A DNA stretch of 64,000 nucleotides from Erysipelotrichales bacterium (GCA_910575705.1 CAJTFG010000002.1:248001-312000); one strand, 5' to 3'. Counted from the stretch's first letter, positions 26,347 to 34,775 are shown. Made by a program: numbers and translations. The notes: generated from the sequence alone by a model not told the origin.

Positions 26347-27744
26347 ATGGCTTTTGAATCACTGAACGAAAGGCTGAATAAAGCTTTTAAAAATATAACG
26401 GGAAAAGGAAAGCTGACAGAAAAAAATATGAACGACATGCTGCGGGAAGTGCGCATGTCGCTTTTGGAAGCCGATGTCAATTATCAGGTTGTAAAAGACT
26501 TCATTGAACGGATCAAGGAAAAAGCACTAGGAACGGAAGTGATGTCTTCCTTGAATCCGGGGCAGATGGTCGTAAAAATTGTTCACGATGAAATTGTGGA
26601 ATTGCTGGGAAGCAAAGAAGCGCCGATTCATTATAAGAAGTTTGGCATTACGACGATCATGTTAGTCGGATTACAGGGAACCGGTAAAACGACAGCTGCG
26701 GCGAAAATAGCGAATGTCATCAAGAAAAAACAAGGTAGGAAGCCTCTGTTAGTCGCATGTGACTTGATTCGTCCGGCAGCGATCGAGCAGCTGAAAACGC
26801 TGGGACGGCAGATCGACATAGAAGTTTATTCAAAAGGTATGGAAGTTTCTGCACCGGATACCGCACAAAGCGCTATGGCATATGCGCAAAACAACGGATA
26901 TGATACCGTGATCTTTGATACAGCTGGTCGTCTGCATATCGATGAAGAATTGATGATGGAACTCCAGCAAATGAAGCAGGTAGTTCATCCGGATGATATT
27001 TTATTGACAGTCGATGCGATGACCGGGCAAGACATCGTTCATGTTGCAAACAGTTTTCATGAACAGTTAGATGTGACCGGCTTGGTGCTTACGAAATTGG
27101 ACGGTGATTCACGAGGCGGTGGTATTCTGTCTGTCAGAGCGATCACCCATGTGCCGGTCAAATTCGTTGGCCTTGGAGAAAAGATAGATGATCTGGATAT
27201 CTTTCATCCGGATCGCATGGCAGATAGGATCTTGGGAATGGGAGATATCTTATCACTGATCGAACAGGCGCAGGAGAAGATGGATCTGGAAGAATCCGCA
27301 AAGGCTGCAAATCGCATGATGCAGGGACAGTTCACATTGGATGATATGCTCGTTCAGTTTCAGCAGATAAAGAAGATGGGATCTTTGGGGGGGATGATGA
27401 AGCTGATCCCGGGAATGAGCCAGATGGCGGGACAGCTCGATGAAGCAAAGGCGGATAAATCAATGAAGATGAATGAGGCTATCATTCTCAGCATGACTCC
27501 GCAGGAACGGCAAAATCCAAGCATTTTAAAGGCTTCCCGCAAAAATCGTATTGCTCGAGGCAGCGGTACTAAGGTAGCAGATGTCAATCGTGTTTTATCG
27601 CAATATGAAAAGATCAAACAGATGATGAAGCAGATGTCAGGTATGGCAAAAGGCGGAAAGATGCCCAATATGATGGGACAGATGAAAGCGATGAATAAAA
27701 TGCGTGCCATGCAGGGTGGCAAGTACGGTAAGCGCCGGTTTTAA
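26347..27744 (+). CDS. ffh: Signal recognition particle protein Ffh
   Basis: GTPase that binds signal sequences and SRP RNA for co-translational targeting. The 465-residue protein has the N helical bundle, G domain with GLQGTGKTTAAAK (about 108-120), DLIRPAAIEQL, DTAGRLHIDEELM and TKLDGDSRGGG, and a methionine-rich M domain ending KMPNMMGQMKAMNKMRAMQGG. Unlike in Bacillus it is not preceded by ylxM, which lies 26 kb away next to ftsY. Confidence 0.98.
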   Translation: MAFESLNERLNKAFKNITGKGKLTEKNMNDMLREVRMSLLEADVNYQVVKDFIERIKEKALGTEVMSSLNPGQMVVKIVHDEIVELLGSKEAPIHYKKFGITTIMLVGLQGTGKTTAAAKIANVIKKKQGRKPLLVACDLIRPAAIEQLKTLGRQIDIEVYSKGMEVSAPDTAQSAMAYAQNNGYDTVIFDTAGRLHIDEELMMELQQMKQVVHPDDILLTVDAMTGQDIVHVANSFHEQLDVTGLVLTKLDGDSRGGGILSVRAITHVPVKFVGLGEKIDDLDIFHPDRMADRILGMGDILSLIEQAQEKMDLEESAKAANRMMQGQFTLDDMLVQFQQIKKMGSLGGMMKLIPGMSQMAGQLDEAKADKSMKMNEAIILSMTPQERQNPSILKASRKNRIARGSGTKVADVNRVLSQYEKIKQMMKQMSGMAKGGKMPNMMGQMKAMNKMRAMQGGKYGKRRF

Positions 27745-27750
27745 AAATTG

Positions 27751-27790
27751 ATGAAGTGTTAAGGCTTTTACCTTGACACTTCATTTTGTT
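27751..27790 (+). terminator. Intrinsic terminator after ffh
   Basis: A 14-bp stem (27751-27764 with 27771-27784, one G-T pair) followed by TTTGTTT. Its 3' arm contains the -35 box of the next promoter. Confidence 0.85.
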
Positions 27791-27801
27791 TGTGGTATCT
27801 T
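27773..27801 (+). promoter_or_regulatory. Promoter of the rpsP cluster
   Basis: TTGACA (27773-27778), 17-base spacer, TATCTT (27796-27801). The -35 box is built into the terminator stem upstream. Confidence 0.75.
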
Positions 27802-27833
27802 TATACCGTATTTATGATTAGGAGGAAAAAAAC

Positions 27834-28103
27834 ATGGTTAAATTGAGATTAAAGAGAATGGGTTCTAAAAGAAATCCATATTACAGAATAGTAGCGGCGG
27901 ATTCTCGTTCACCAAGAGACGGACGTATCATTGAAACGATCGGCAGCTATAATCCGACATTGCATCCAGCAGAAATCAAAGTAGATGGTGAATTAGCTGT
28001 GAAATGGTTGAAAAATGGAGCGCAGCCTACGGATACGGTGCGTAATCTGCTATCAAAGCAGGGAATCATGAAGCAGTTCCATGAAAGTAAAACGGCGAAA
28101 TAA
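27834..28103 (+). CDS. rpsP: 30S ribosomal protein S16
   Basis: The 89-residue protein begins [20 protein letters not shown], the S16 signature, and contains [20 protein letters not shown] precedes the start. It heads the rpsP-khpA-rimM-trmD cluster, which links ribosome synthesis to small-subunit maturation and tRNA methylation. Confidence 0.98.
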   Translation: MVKLRLKRMGSKRNPYYRIVAADSRSPRDGRIIETIGSYNPTLHPAEIKVDGELAVKWLKNGAQPTDTVRNLLSKQGIMKQFHESKTAK

Positions 28104-28111
28104 AAAAAGCT

Positions 28112-28360
28112 ATGATCGAATACGAAAAAGTGGTTATGGATCTGGTTTCACCGATCGTAGATGATAAGACTTCTCTTTCAGTAAAACAGATGCCAAGCTT
28201 AGATGAGAATGAAGTTCTGCTGTATGTGTATGCAAATAGTGATGATGTGGCGCGTCTGATCGGTCGTAAAGGAAGCATGGCTTCCAGCATTCGTCAGATG
28301 ATGTCAATTGCGTCAAGAGATGAAAATAAACGAATTACCATCAAGTTTGAGTCTTATTAG
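28112..28360 (+). CDS. khpA: KH-domain RNA-binding protein KhpA (YlqC)
   Basis: A small RNA-binding protein that in Firmicutes pairs with KhpB/Jag and influences cell elongation and RNA fate. The 82-residue protein has the KH loop VARLIGRKGSMASSIRQMM. It begins eight bases after rpsP and has no strong ribosome binding site of its own, so it probably depends on coupling. Confidence 0.93.
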   Translation: MIEYEKVVMDLVSPIVDDKTSLSVKQMPSLDENEVLLYVYANSDDVARLIGRKGSMASSIRQMMSIASRDENKRITIKFESY

Positions 28361-28382
28361 GATGCAGATGCATCCTTTTTTA
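28359..28382 (+). terminator. Hairpin terminator between khpA and rimM
   Basis: AGGATGC-AGAT-GCATCCT overlapping the khpA stop, then seven T. It lies inside the gene cluster, so it may act as an attenuating or partial terminator before rimM. Confidence 0.8.
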
Positions 28383-28396
28383 CGGAGGGTTCACCT

Positions 28397-28900
28397 ATGA
28401 AAAAGCTTCTTATTGGAACGATTGTCAATACACACGGTTTGCGCGGTGAAGTGAAGATCATGCCGAAGACACATTTTGTTAAAGAACGCTTTGCAAAAGG
28501 AAGCACGGTCTTTCTTGCGGATAAGGATCAGTGGAAGCCGTTGACCGTCACCGCCAGCCGCATGCATAAGAATATGCTGATCGTCGCTTTTGAAGATATT
28601 TGTCATATTGATGATATAGAGCGATGGAAAGGCTGTGATATTTATGCGGATGCAGAGGCGCTTGCAGAGCTTCCCGAAGACGAGATCTATTATCATGAGC
28701 TGTATGATTGCGCTGTTTATGATGAGGGCGGAAACTATCTGGGAACGGTTGTAGAAGTTATAGAGACCGGCGCTCATGCCGTTTTGCGTATCAAAAAAGA
28801 GGAAATGTCCTTTCTGTTGCCTTATGTGAAGACGTTTGTAACACGTGTGGAAAAAGAGAAAAAGAAGCTGACGGTTGCGCTTGTGGAGGGGATCCTATGA
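28397..28900 (+). CDS. rimM: Ribosome maturation factor RimM
   Basis: Assists 30S head assembly around S19. The 167-residue protein starts IGTIVNTHGLRGEVKIMP, the RimM barrel signature, and has a PRC-barrel C-terminal part (YDEGGNYLGTVVEVIETGAHAVL). ACGGAGG precedes the start. The stop overlaps the trmD start by four bases. Confidence 0.97.
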   Translation: MKKLLIGTIVNTHGLRGEVKIMPKTHFVKERFAKGSTVFLADKDQWKPLTVTASRMHKNMLIVAFEDICHIDDIERWKGCDIYADAEALAELPEDEIYYHELYDCAVYDEGGNYLGTVVEVIETGAHAVLRIKKEEMSFLLPYVKTFVTRVEKEKKKLTVALVEGIL

Positions 28901-29616
28901 AAATAACGGTTTTAACACTGTTTCCCGAATTCTTCGACAGCTTTCAAGCGACATCGATTATCAAGCGGGCTTTGGATAATCACCTCGTAACGTTTGAAAC
29001 TGTTAATTATCGCGATTATACACTAGATAAGCATCATAAGGTAGATGATACGCCGTGCGGCGGCGGGCAGGGCATGGTACTTATGTGCCAGCCGATCGTC
29101 GATTGTCTTCGGGCGGTGAAGAGCGAGGATTCTCTTGTGGTCATGCTGACCCCGCAAGGAACGACGTTTCAGCAGAAAACAGCACAGGAGTTTTCAAAAA
29201 AAGAGCATCTTATATTATTGTGCGGTCATTATGAGGGATTTGATGAACGAATACGCGACTATATCGATATGGAGATCAGCATCGGTGATTTTGTGCTTAC
29301 CGGAGGAGAAGGCGCGGCGATGGTCGTTGCGGATGCGGTTATTCGCTTGCTGGATGGTGTCATTCAGGAAGAATCTCATCAGGACGATTCTTTTGCGAAC
29401 GGATTGCTGGAATATCCTCAGTATACAAGACCGATCGTATATGAGGGAAAAGCGGTACCGGACGTCTTATTAAGCGGACATCATGCGAATATCCGCCGAT
29501 GGCGTTTAAAGGAATCTTTGCGAAGGACTATGCAAAAGCGTCCCGATCTATTAAAGGAACGTATCTTTACAAAAGAAGAGCATGCTTTGATGGAAGAGAT
29601 GAAACATGAGAAATGA
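28897..29616 (+). CDS. trmD: tRNA (guanine-N1)-methyltransferase
   Basis: Methylates G37 of tRNAs with a SPOUT-fold knot. The 239-residue protein contains LTLFPEFFDSF, DDTPCGGGQGMVL, LLCGHYEGFDERI and SIGDFVLTGGEGAAM, covering the SAM-binding knot and the catalytic region. ATGA overlap with rimM indicates coupling. Confidence 0.98.
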   Translation: MKITVLTLFPEFFDSFQATSIIKRALDNHLVTFETVNYRDYTLDKHHKVDDTPCGGGQGMVLMCQPIVDCLRAVKSEDSLVVMLTPQGTTFQQKTAQEFSKKEHLILLCGHYEGFDERIRDYIDMEISIGDFVLTGGEGAAMVVADAVIRLLDGVIQEESHQDDSFANGLLEYPQYTRPIVYEGKAVPDVLLSGHHANIRRWRLKESLRRTMQKRPDLLKERIFTKEEHALMEEMKHEK

Positions 29617-29664
29617 AAAGGAAAGATCTTGTTCGATAAAAAGAGTATAAGGATGAAAAAATAT

Positions 29665-29693
29665 TTGCATTCGTCATTCGCTTATGATATTAT
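29665..29693 (+). promoter_or_regulatory. Promoter of rplS
   Basis: TTGCAT (29665-29670), 17-base spacer, TATTAT (29688-29693). Confidence 0.78.
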
Positions 29694-29699
29694 AGTAAA

Positions 29700-29778
29700 G
29701 CCTATGGCACGAAGGTTCCGCTGGTTATCGTAATTAAGAACCTCAACGTTACACGAAACTAGAAAAGGAGCGCCGATT
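29700..29778 (+). promoter_or_regulatory. rplS leader, candidate L19 leader element
   Basis: The transcript leader carries the inverted repeat AGGTTC (29713-29718) / GAACCT (29738-29743) and short complementary ACG/CGT blocks before the AAAAGGAG binding site. Its position matches the L19 leader described in Bacillus; assignment is by position and gross structure only. Confidence 0.5.
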
Positions 29779-30129
29779 ATGAATTTGAATTTAGTAAATG
29801 AAGTAACAAAGTCACAGTTGAAAAAAGACATTCCTGATTTTCGTCCTGGATGCACCGTACGTGTGTATGTAAAGATCAAAGAGGGCGAAAAATCACGTAT
29901 TCAGGTATTTGAAGGTTTGGTCATCTCTCGTCAGGGAGGCGGCATCAACGAGATGTTTACCGTACGTAAGATCTCCAACCAGATCGGTGTGGAAAGAACA
30001 TTCCCTGTTCATTCACCGATCATCGATAAGATTGAAGTGCTTCGTCACGGCAAAGTTAGAAGAAATAAATTATTCTATTTGCGCGGTCGTTCAGGAAAAG
30101 CTTCTCGTATCAAAGAAATTCGCAAGTAA
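29779..30129 (+). CDS. rplS: 50S ribosomal protein L19
   Basis: The 116-residue protein shows the L19 core: [43 protein letters not shown] and [13 protein letters not shown], ending in the basic AKLFYLR-type segment. It sits at the 30S-50S interface. It follows trmD but has its own promoter and leader. Confidence 0.98.
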   Translation: MNLNLVNEVTKSQLKKDIPDFRPGCTVRVYVKIKEGEKSRIQVFEGLVISRQGGGINEMFTVRKISNQIGVERTFPVHSPIIDKIEVLRHGKVRRNKLFYLRGRSGKASRIKEIRK

Positions 30130-30136
30130 AACAAGA

Positions 30137-30160
30137 AAAAGCCGGACGCCCGGCTTTTCT
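30137..30160 (+). terminator. Intrinsic terminator after rplS
   Basis: AAAAGCCGG-ACGC-CCGGCTTTT, 9-bp perfect stem and short T tail. Confidence 0.9.
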
Positions 30161-30180
30161 TCTATAATGGAGGAAGCAAT

Positions 30181-30774
30181 ATGAAAGATGCTCATGAAGA
30201 GGAAAAAACGCTGAAAAAGCGCTTATTAGATGAAGTCATCGATTTATGCAAGATCTTTTTGATTTGCTACGGCATCGTTTTTTTGATAACGACATTTCTC
30301 TGCAAACCTGTACGAGTACAGGGAGAGAGCATGTATCCTACTTTACTGGATGGCGAGATCGGTGTTATGAACGTTTTTGGAGCAAAATTCGGAGAAGTCA
30401 GCCGCTATGATATTGTTGTCGTGCATAATGAAGAAAAAAACGAAGACTGGGTAAAAAGAGTCATCGGACTGCCAGGTGATACTATTTCCTGTGAAAATGA
30501 TGTATTATATATTAATGGGGAAGCGCAGGAACAGACGTTTTTAGATCAACAGTATGTCGATAAAGTGACTCGCAGCGGAGAAATACCTTTCACGGATAAT
30601 TTCGGTCCCATCACGCTTGCGGATGATGAATATTTTCTGATGGGAGATAACCGCCCGCGCTCTTATGATTCCCGCAATTTGTACGGGGTGCAGAAATTTA
30701 CCAAGGACGATTTACGCGGCCGGGGAATCATGATCGTATATCCCTTTGACAAAATGAAGATTTTATCAAATTAA
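30181..30774 (+). CDS. lepB: Type I signal peptidase (first of a tandem pair)
   Basis: Membrane serine protease that removes signal peptides at the outer face of the membrane. The 197-residue protein has a cytoplasmic lead, one membrane helix (about 21-40), catalytic S50 in GESMYPT, general-base K92 in WVKRVIGLPGD, and the MGDNRPRSYDSR box. TGGAGGAA precedes the start. The next gene is a paralogue with the catalytic residues at exactly the same positions. Confidence 0.95.
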   Translation: MKDAHEEEKTLKKRLLDEVIDLCKIFLICYGIVFLITTFLCKPVRVQGESMYPTLLDGEIGVMNVFGAKFGEVSRYDIVVVHNEEKNEDWVKRVIGLPGDTISCENDVLYINGEAQEQTFLDQQYVDKVTRSGEIPFTDNFGPITLADDEYFLMGDNRPRSYDSRNLYGVQKFTKDDLRGRGIMIVYPFDKMKILSN

Positions 30775-30789
30775 AAAGGAGTCGTTTTC

Positions 30790-31347
30790 ATGGATCGAAG
30801 CAATCTGAATGCAAAAACAAAAAAAGAAAATCTTTTGATCGAATCGTTGGATTGGCTGCGACTCGTCGTTATATGCCTGGCTTTCCTGTACATTTTACCT
30901 ACCTTTATTTTGCGTCCTTTGCAGGTCCATGGTCCTAGCATGTATCCGACGTTGCAAGACGGAGAGCCTTTTTTGACAAATGTGGCCGCATATTTGATGT
31001 TCGGTGTTGACCGGTTTGATATCGTTGCTTTAAAAGATGAAGAAAGCGGAGAACAGTGGATCAAACGAGTGATCGGTCTGCCGAATGAGACTGTAGAGGT
31101 TCGTGATGGGAAGCTGTATATCAATGGCGAATTTGTAGAAGAGCCCTTTTTGGAAGAGGGCACTATCACCTATGATTTTGCGGCGGTAACTTTAGGAGAA
31201 GACGAATATTTCGTCATGGGCGATAATCGTACGAATTCATTAGATTCTCGAAAACGCGGTCCTTTTCCGAAAAGTGCGATTTTAGGAAAGTATGCGTACG
31301 TATATTTTCCTTGGGATAGATGGAGAGCCGTAACTGACGGAAAGTGA
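30790..31347 (+). CDS. lepB: Type I signal peptidase (second of a tandem pair)
   Basis: The 185-residue paralogue has a membrane helix (about 23-41), catalytic S50 in GPSMYPT, K92 in WIKRVIGLPNE and MGDNRTNSLDSRKRGP. Both dyad residues are present, so both copies should be active. It starts 15 bases after the first copy behind AAAGGAG and shares its operon. Substrate split between the copies cannot be read from sequence. Confidence 0.94.
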   Translation: MDRSNLNAKTKKENLLIESLDWLRLVVICLAFLYILPTFILRPLQVHGPSMYPTLQDGEPFLTNVAAYLMFGVDRFDIVALKDEESGEQWIKRVIGLPNETVEVRDGKLYINGEFVEEPFLEEGTITYDFAAVTLGEDEYFVMGDNRTNSLDSRKRGPFPKSAILGKYAYVYFPWDRWRAVTDGK

Positions 31348-31408
31348 TGTCGGTCGAATGTTTATGATCAAAGGATGAAACATCATGTCTTTCTTTTATA
31401 AAGAGTCA

Positions 31409-31431
31409 AACAACCCCAACGGGTTGTTTTT
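31409..31431 (+). terminator. Intrinsic terminator after the lepB pair
   Basis: AACAACCC-CAAC-GGGTTGTT perfect stem followed by T residues. Confidence 0.88.
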
Positions 31432-31532
31432 ATATGGGGAATGATATACTTTATAAGAGAAAGCAAGTATGGTAATATAGAACATAATGTGGGTTTATCG
31501 ATATAGGATGCCGAAAGGAAGGTGACGGGGAT

Positions 31533-31940
31533 ATGATGATGGCACGTGAAATTAGTGCAATGGATTTTCATGAGATGCGATGCAGCGTTCGATGGAAGGA
31601 TGCAGAAATCGAACAGCTCGATCGGGCATTGTCGGCTTCTATGGCTGTTGTCGGAATATATGAGAGAGATGAACTGGTGGCTATGGGAAGACTGGTAGGC
31701 GATCATTGTTTTAAGGCGCTGCTAACGGATATTATCGTTAAACCGTGCTATCAGAGAAAAGGATATGGAAAGATTGTGGTTACGCAGTTGTTGGCTATAG
31801 CGATAGAATCTATGAAAAAGGGAGACATACTTTGCGTTGAGGGTACGCCGACAAAAGGAAATTTGGATTTTTATATAAAGTGCGGTTTTCAATATGATCT
31901 GGAAGTTCAGGACGGAATATATCTTTGGCTTGAGAAATGA
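31533..31940 (+). CDS. GNAT-family N-acetyltransferase
   Basis: Probable acetyl-CoA-dependent acetyltransferase of unknown substrate. The 135-residue protein has the central sheet (VGIYERDELVAMGRLVGD), the acetyl-CoA loop Q74-R-K-G-Y-G79 and a C-terminal NLDFYIKCGFQYD segment. The first of three tandem ATG codons was chosen (31533, 31536, 31539); AAGGAAGGTG lies upstream. It borders an AT-rich scar. Confidence 0.85.
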   Translation: MMMAREISAMDFHEMRCSVRWKDAEIEQLDRALSASMAVVGIYERDELVAMGRLVGDHCFKALLTDIIVKPCYQRKGYGKIVVTQLLAIAIESMKKGDILCVEGTPTKGNLDFYIKCGFQYDLEVQDGIYLWLEK

Positions 31941-31943
31941 GAG

Positions 31944-32094
31944 GATAAGAAAGAAATATTTTAATAAGGTAAACGGAAAATTAGTTAGAATTAGATTTTC
32001 GGATACTAATAAAATTGCAGAAGATCCATTAAAATTAGAAGGAATAAACTATGTGATTTCTAGCACCGATGATTACCAACAAGCGGTTGAATGA
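31944..32094 (+). pseudogene. AT-rich coding-like remnant after the acetyltransferase
   Basis: An open frame without its own start runs from just after the acetyltransferase stop to a TGA at 32092. It reads like protein (for example KLVRIRFSDTNKIAEDPLKLEG) but matches nothing I recognise. Codon use is much more AT-rich than in the neighbours. Probably debris of a lost gene. Confidence 0.35.
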
Positions 32095-32163
32095 ATGTAT
32101 GTATTAAAATGAATATAAAGAGTCAGTAAAAAAAATCAGGAGTCTATGTAATGCATATTGAAT

Positions 32164-32322
32164 ATGTATACGAATCAAGTAAACATAATGATACCCTGTG
32201 GTGCATGTAGAGAATTAATGTTACAATTATCAAGTAGGAATAAAAACATGCAAATATTAACAAATTTAGAAACTAAAAGTACAATTATTCTACAGGAACT
32301 CATGCCAAATTGGTGGAAATAA
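32164..32322 (+). pseudogene. C-terminal remnant of a cytidine-deaminase-like gene
   Basis: A 52-codon frame contains IPCGACRELMLQLS, the zinc-binding PCxxC motif of the cytidine/blasticidin deaminase family, and ends TIILQELMPNWWK, like the family C-terminus. The upstream half with the H/C-A-E catalytic motif is missing: a stop precedes the fragment in frame. It has no ribosome binding site. Gene decay after acquisition is the simplest reading. Confidence 0.75.
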
Positions 32323-32344
32323 AGAAGTATAGGAAGTGATATAC

Positions 32345-33223
32345 ATGGAAAATAAAGGGCAAAATTCGACAAATATCAACTGGTTTCCCGGACATATGAC
32401 AAGAGCAAAGCGCGATATGAGTGAGAAGATGAGCGTGGTCGATATGGTCATTGAATTGCGCGATGCCAGAATTCCTAATGCAAGTAAAAATCCTTTACTG
32501 GAAGAACTCATTCAGCAAAAACCGAGATTGATCATACTTTCAAAAAAGGACAAAGCGGATCCGGCCTTGACAAAGGATTGGATACAGTTTTTAAAAAAGG
32601 ATGATACGGAAGCCTTGGCTTTGGATATACCTTCAGAAAATATTATCAATCCCGTAACCGATGCGGTAAAACAGCTTATGAAAGCCAAGATAGATAAAAT
32701 GAAGGAAAGAGGGATGAAACCGCGACCGATGCGGGCGATGGTAGTAGGAATTCCCAATGTTGGGAAAAGTACGTTTATCAATCGATTGGCAAAGAAAAAG
32801 ATCGCTCAAACCGGTGATCGCCCGGGTGTAACGCGTGCGCTTCAATGGGTCAAGGTCAACCGGGATATCGATGTTTTGGATACCCCGGGAGTGTTGTGGC
32901 CGAAATTCGATGATGAGCGCTGCGGCATGCTGCTGGCGATCACCGGTGCCATTCGCGATGAGATCCTTCCCATAGAAGAAGTTTGTATGACAGCTATGCG
33001 AGAACTTCTTGCCTTGCATCCCGAATATATTCAAAAGCGATATCAAATAGATATGCATGAAGATCCGTATGTGGTTTTTCAAAGGATCGCTGAGAAACGA
33101 AAATATTGCCGTTCAAGAAATGAGATGGATGAAAAGCGGACGTTTGAAACATTTCTAAAAGAATTGCGCGATGATAAATTGGGAAGAATGACGTGGGAGA
33201 CACCGGATGCAGACAGCAAATGA
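32345..33223 (+). CDS. rbgA: Ribosome biogenesis GTPase RbgA (YlqF)
   Basis: Circularly permuted GTPase needed for late 50S assembly. The ATG at 32345 gives 292 residues starting near NINWFPGHMTRAKRDM, the family opening. The motif order is permuted: G4 SKKDKAD (66-72), then G1 GIPNVGKST (135-143), then G3 DTPGVLWPK (179-187). A C-terminal ANTAR-like helical domain follows. It overlaps rnhB by 17 bases; the pair is standard in Firmicutes. Confidence 0.97.
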   Translation: MENKGQNSTNINWFPGHMTRAKRDMSEKMSVVDMVIELRDARIPNASKNPLLEELIQQKPRLIILSKKDKADPALTKDWIQFLKKDDTEALALDIPSENIINPVTDAVKQLMKAKIDKMKERGMKPRPMRAMVVGIPNVGKSTFINRLAKKKIAQTGDRPGVTRALQWVKVNRDIDVLDTPGVLWPKFDDERCGMLLAITGAIRDEILPIEEVCMTAMRELLALHPEYIQKRYQIDMHEDPYVVFQRIAEKRKYCRSRNEMDEKRTFETFLKELRDDKLGRMTWETPDADSK

Positions 33224-33842
33224 GTATGAGATAGCTTGGTGGAAACAGGGAAAACAGCAGATTGTCGGTATTGATGAAGCGGGAAGAGGACCGATTGCCG
33301 GACCTTTGGTCGTTGCCGGTGTTTGCTTTCCTGTCGATTACCATCACGAAGAGATCTATGATTCAAAGAAGATATCCGAAAAGAAACGAAAAGAACTGTT
33401 CCGTATTATTTTGCAAGATGCCTTATGGTATAAGATATTGATCATATCGCCGGAAGAAATTGATGCTCTAAATATTTATCGGGCAACACAGAAGGCTATG
33501 GAGACGATCGCTTCCTCTTATGGGGACAGTGTTTTGACGGATGCTATGCCGCTGCCGAATGTAGAAAAAGAGGTGCTTTCGCTTATCAAAGGTGACCAGA
33601 AATCGGTCAGTATTGCAGCCGCCAGCATATTAGCAAAAGTGACGCGGGATTGCATTATGAAGGGATATGATCGATTATATCCCGCTTATGGTTTTGCAAA
33701 GCATAAGGGATATCCGACAAAAGGTCATTTGGAAGCGCTGCATCGTCATGGTGTTTTGTCTATTTACCGCAAAAGCTACGCACCTGTTGCACAGATGAAT
33801 CAGCTGTCTTTGGATTTGGTGATGGAAGGCATGGATATTTGA
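33207..33842 (+). CDS. rnhB: Ribonuclease HII
   Basis: Removes RNA from RNA-DNA hybrids and single ribonucleotides from DNA. The 211-residue protein has the type 2 RNase H signature GIDEAGRGPIAGP with D23 and E24, DSKKISEKKR, and SIAAASILAKVTRD with the remaining residues. It starts inside the end of rbgA. Confidence 0.97.
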   Translation: MQTANEYEIAWWKQGKQQIVGIDEAGRGPIAGPLVVAGVCFPVDYHHEEIYDSKKISEKKRKELFRIILQDALWYKILIISPEEIDALNIYRATQKAMETIASSYGDSVLTDAMPLPNVEKEVLSLIKGDQKSVSIAAASILAKVTRDCIMKGYDRLYPAYGFAKHKGYPTKGHLEALHRHGVLSIYRKSYAPVAQMNQLSLDLVMEGMDI

Positions 33843-33857
33843 TTACTACTTTTACTG

Positions 33858-33882
33858 GAATATCTGCGGATATTCTTTTTTT
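33858..33882 (+). terminator. Intrinsic terminator after rnhB
   Basis: GAATATC-TGCG-GATATTC perfect stem, then seven T. Confidence 0.9.
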
Positions 33883-33901
33883 CATTCAATGGTAAAAATT
33901 A

Positions 33902-33930
33902 TTGCAAAAAAATAAGATTAATAATATAAT
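33902..33930 (+). promoter_or_regulatory. Consensus promoter of the unknown-nfeD-SPFH unit
   Basis: TTGCAA (33902-33907), 17-base spacer, TATAAT (33925-33930), with an A/T-rich spacer. Confidence 0.85.
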
Positions 33931-33953
33931 AAAGAAAAAGGAGGACAGTGCAA

Positions 33954-34325
33954 ATGTTTGAATGGGTAAAAGGTAGTGTGTATACATGTGTTGTTACGCT
34001 GTATCCTAACAATATAACATTGAACAGCAGCGCCGCTGAGTATTTCAAAGATGTCCGTTGGGCGATGATCGGTCTGGATCGTGAACATTTCCAATTGGCC
34101 ATTAAACCGATCTCCAAGCGCGAAATAGATTTGAAGCTTGTCGCGATGGAGCAGCTGCATAAGGTTTCTATGGGAAAAGGATATGCGCGGATCAGCAATA
34201 AGGTTGTAATCAACGAAATATCTGCTATGATAAAAGATGAAATAAACGGCTTGAAGATGTCCGCAGCATATGATGATAAAGAAGGTATCTTGATCATTGA
34301 TTTTAAGGAATTTGTGAAGGAGTGA
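33954..34325 (+). CDS. Conserved-looking protein of unknown function in an NfeD/SPFH operon
   Basis: A 123-residue soluble protein behind a strong AAGGAGG site and a consensus promoter. I do not recognise a family. The sequence alternates strands and helices: an N-terminal beta part (KGSVYTCVVTLYPNNITLNSS), a helical middle and a C-terminal beta part (EGILIIDFKEF). It has no membrane segment, signal peptide or cysteine motif. Its stop overlaps the SD/ATG region of nfeD, so the three genes are probably expressed together. Confidence 0.85.
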   Translation: MFEWVKGSVYTCVVTLYPNNITLNSSAAEYFKDVRWAMIGLDREHFQLAIKPISKREIDLKLVAMEQLHKVSMGKGYARISNKVVINEISAMIKDEINGLKMSAAYDDKEGILIIDFKEFVKE

Positions 34326-34330
34326 TGGAT

Positions 34331-34762
34331 ATGTTGTTATTTTGGATATGTGCTGCCGTTGCCGCGATCGTGATCGAGTTGGTTACGCCGACGGCTTTGG
34401 TCAGCATATGGTTTGCCTGCGGTGCTGTTGTCGCTTGTTTGCTGGAATTGGTCGGCGCGGGTTTGGAACTTCAAATTTGCGCGTTTGCCGTTGTGTCTCT
34501 TGTGACGATGGTGATCGTCCGTCCGGTCGCAACGAGATATCTGCGCGGCAATATCATTGCTACCAATGCGGATCGCATGATTCATGAGGTTGGATTGGTA
34601 ACGAAAGACATTACAGCGGAATCCTGGGGCGAAGTGAAGATCAAAGGAGCGCTGTGGAGTGCTGTCAACATCGATTCTTCTGTGATCCCTGCAGGCAGTA
34701 AAGTAAAGGTTATGGCAATTGAGGGTGCAAAGCTCATCGTTCGTGAGATTAACGAGGGCTAG
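34331..34762 (+). CDS. NfeD-like membrane protein with C-terminal OB fold
   Basis: Short NfeD-type protein that partners SPFH/stomatin proteins in membrane microdomains. The start ATG 34331 sits eight bases from AAGGAG (ATG 34325 is too close), giving 143 residues. Two or three hydrophobic helices cover about 2-65 and an OB-like domain covers about 80-140 (VGLVTKDITAESWGEVKIKG, GSKVKVMAIEGAKLIV). It lacks the N-terminal protease domain of long NfeD proteins. Confidence 0.9.
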   Translation: MLLFWICAAVAAIVIELVTPTALVSIWFACGAVVACLLELVGAGLELQICAFAVVSLVTMVIVRPVATRYLRGNIIATNADRMIHEVGLVTKDITAESWGEVKIKGALWSAVNIDSSVIPAGSKVKVMAIEGAKLIVREINEG

Positions 34763-34775
34763 AAAGGAAATAGTT

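Larger units (their letters stand above)
31941..32344. other. AT-rich scar without an intact gene
   Basis: This 404-base gap between an acetyltransferase and rbgA is clearly richer in A and T than the rest of the window and holds only gene fragments. No insertion sequence ends, tRNA or repeats are visible. Confidence 0.7.

Noticed and set aside
29617-29660. T-box or other riboswitch before rplS
   Set aside because: No T-box GGGTGG-type sequence or known aptamer core; the L19-type leader explains the region better.
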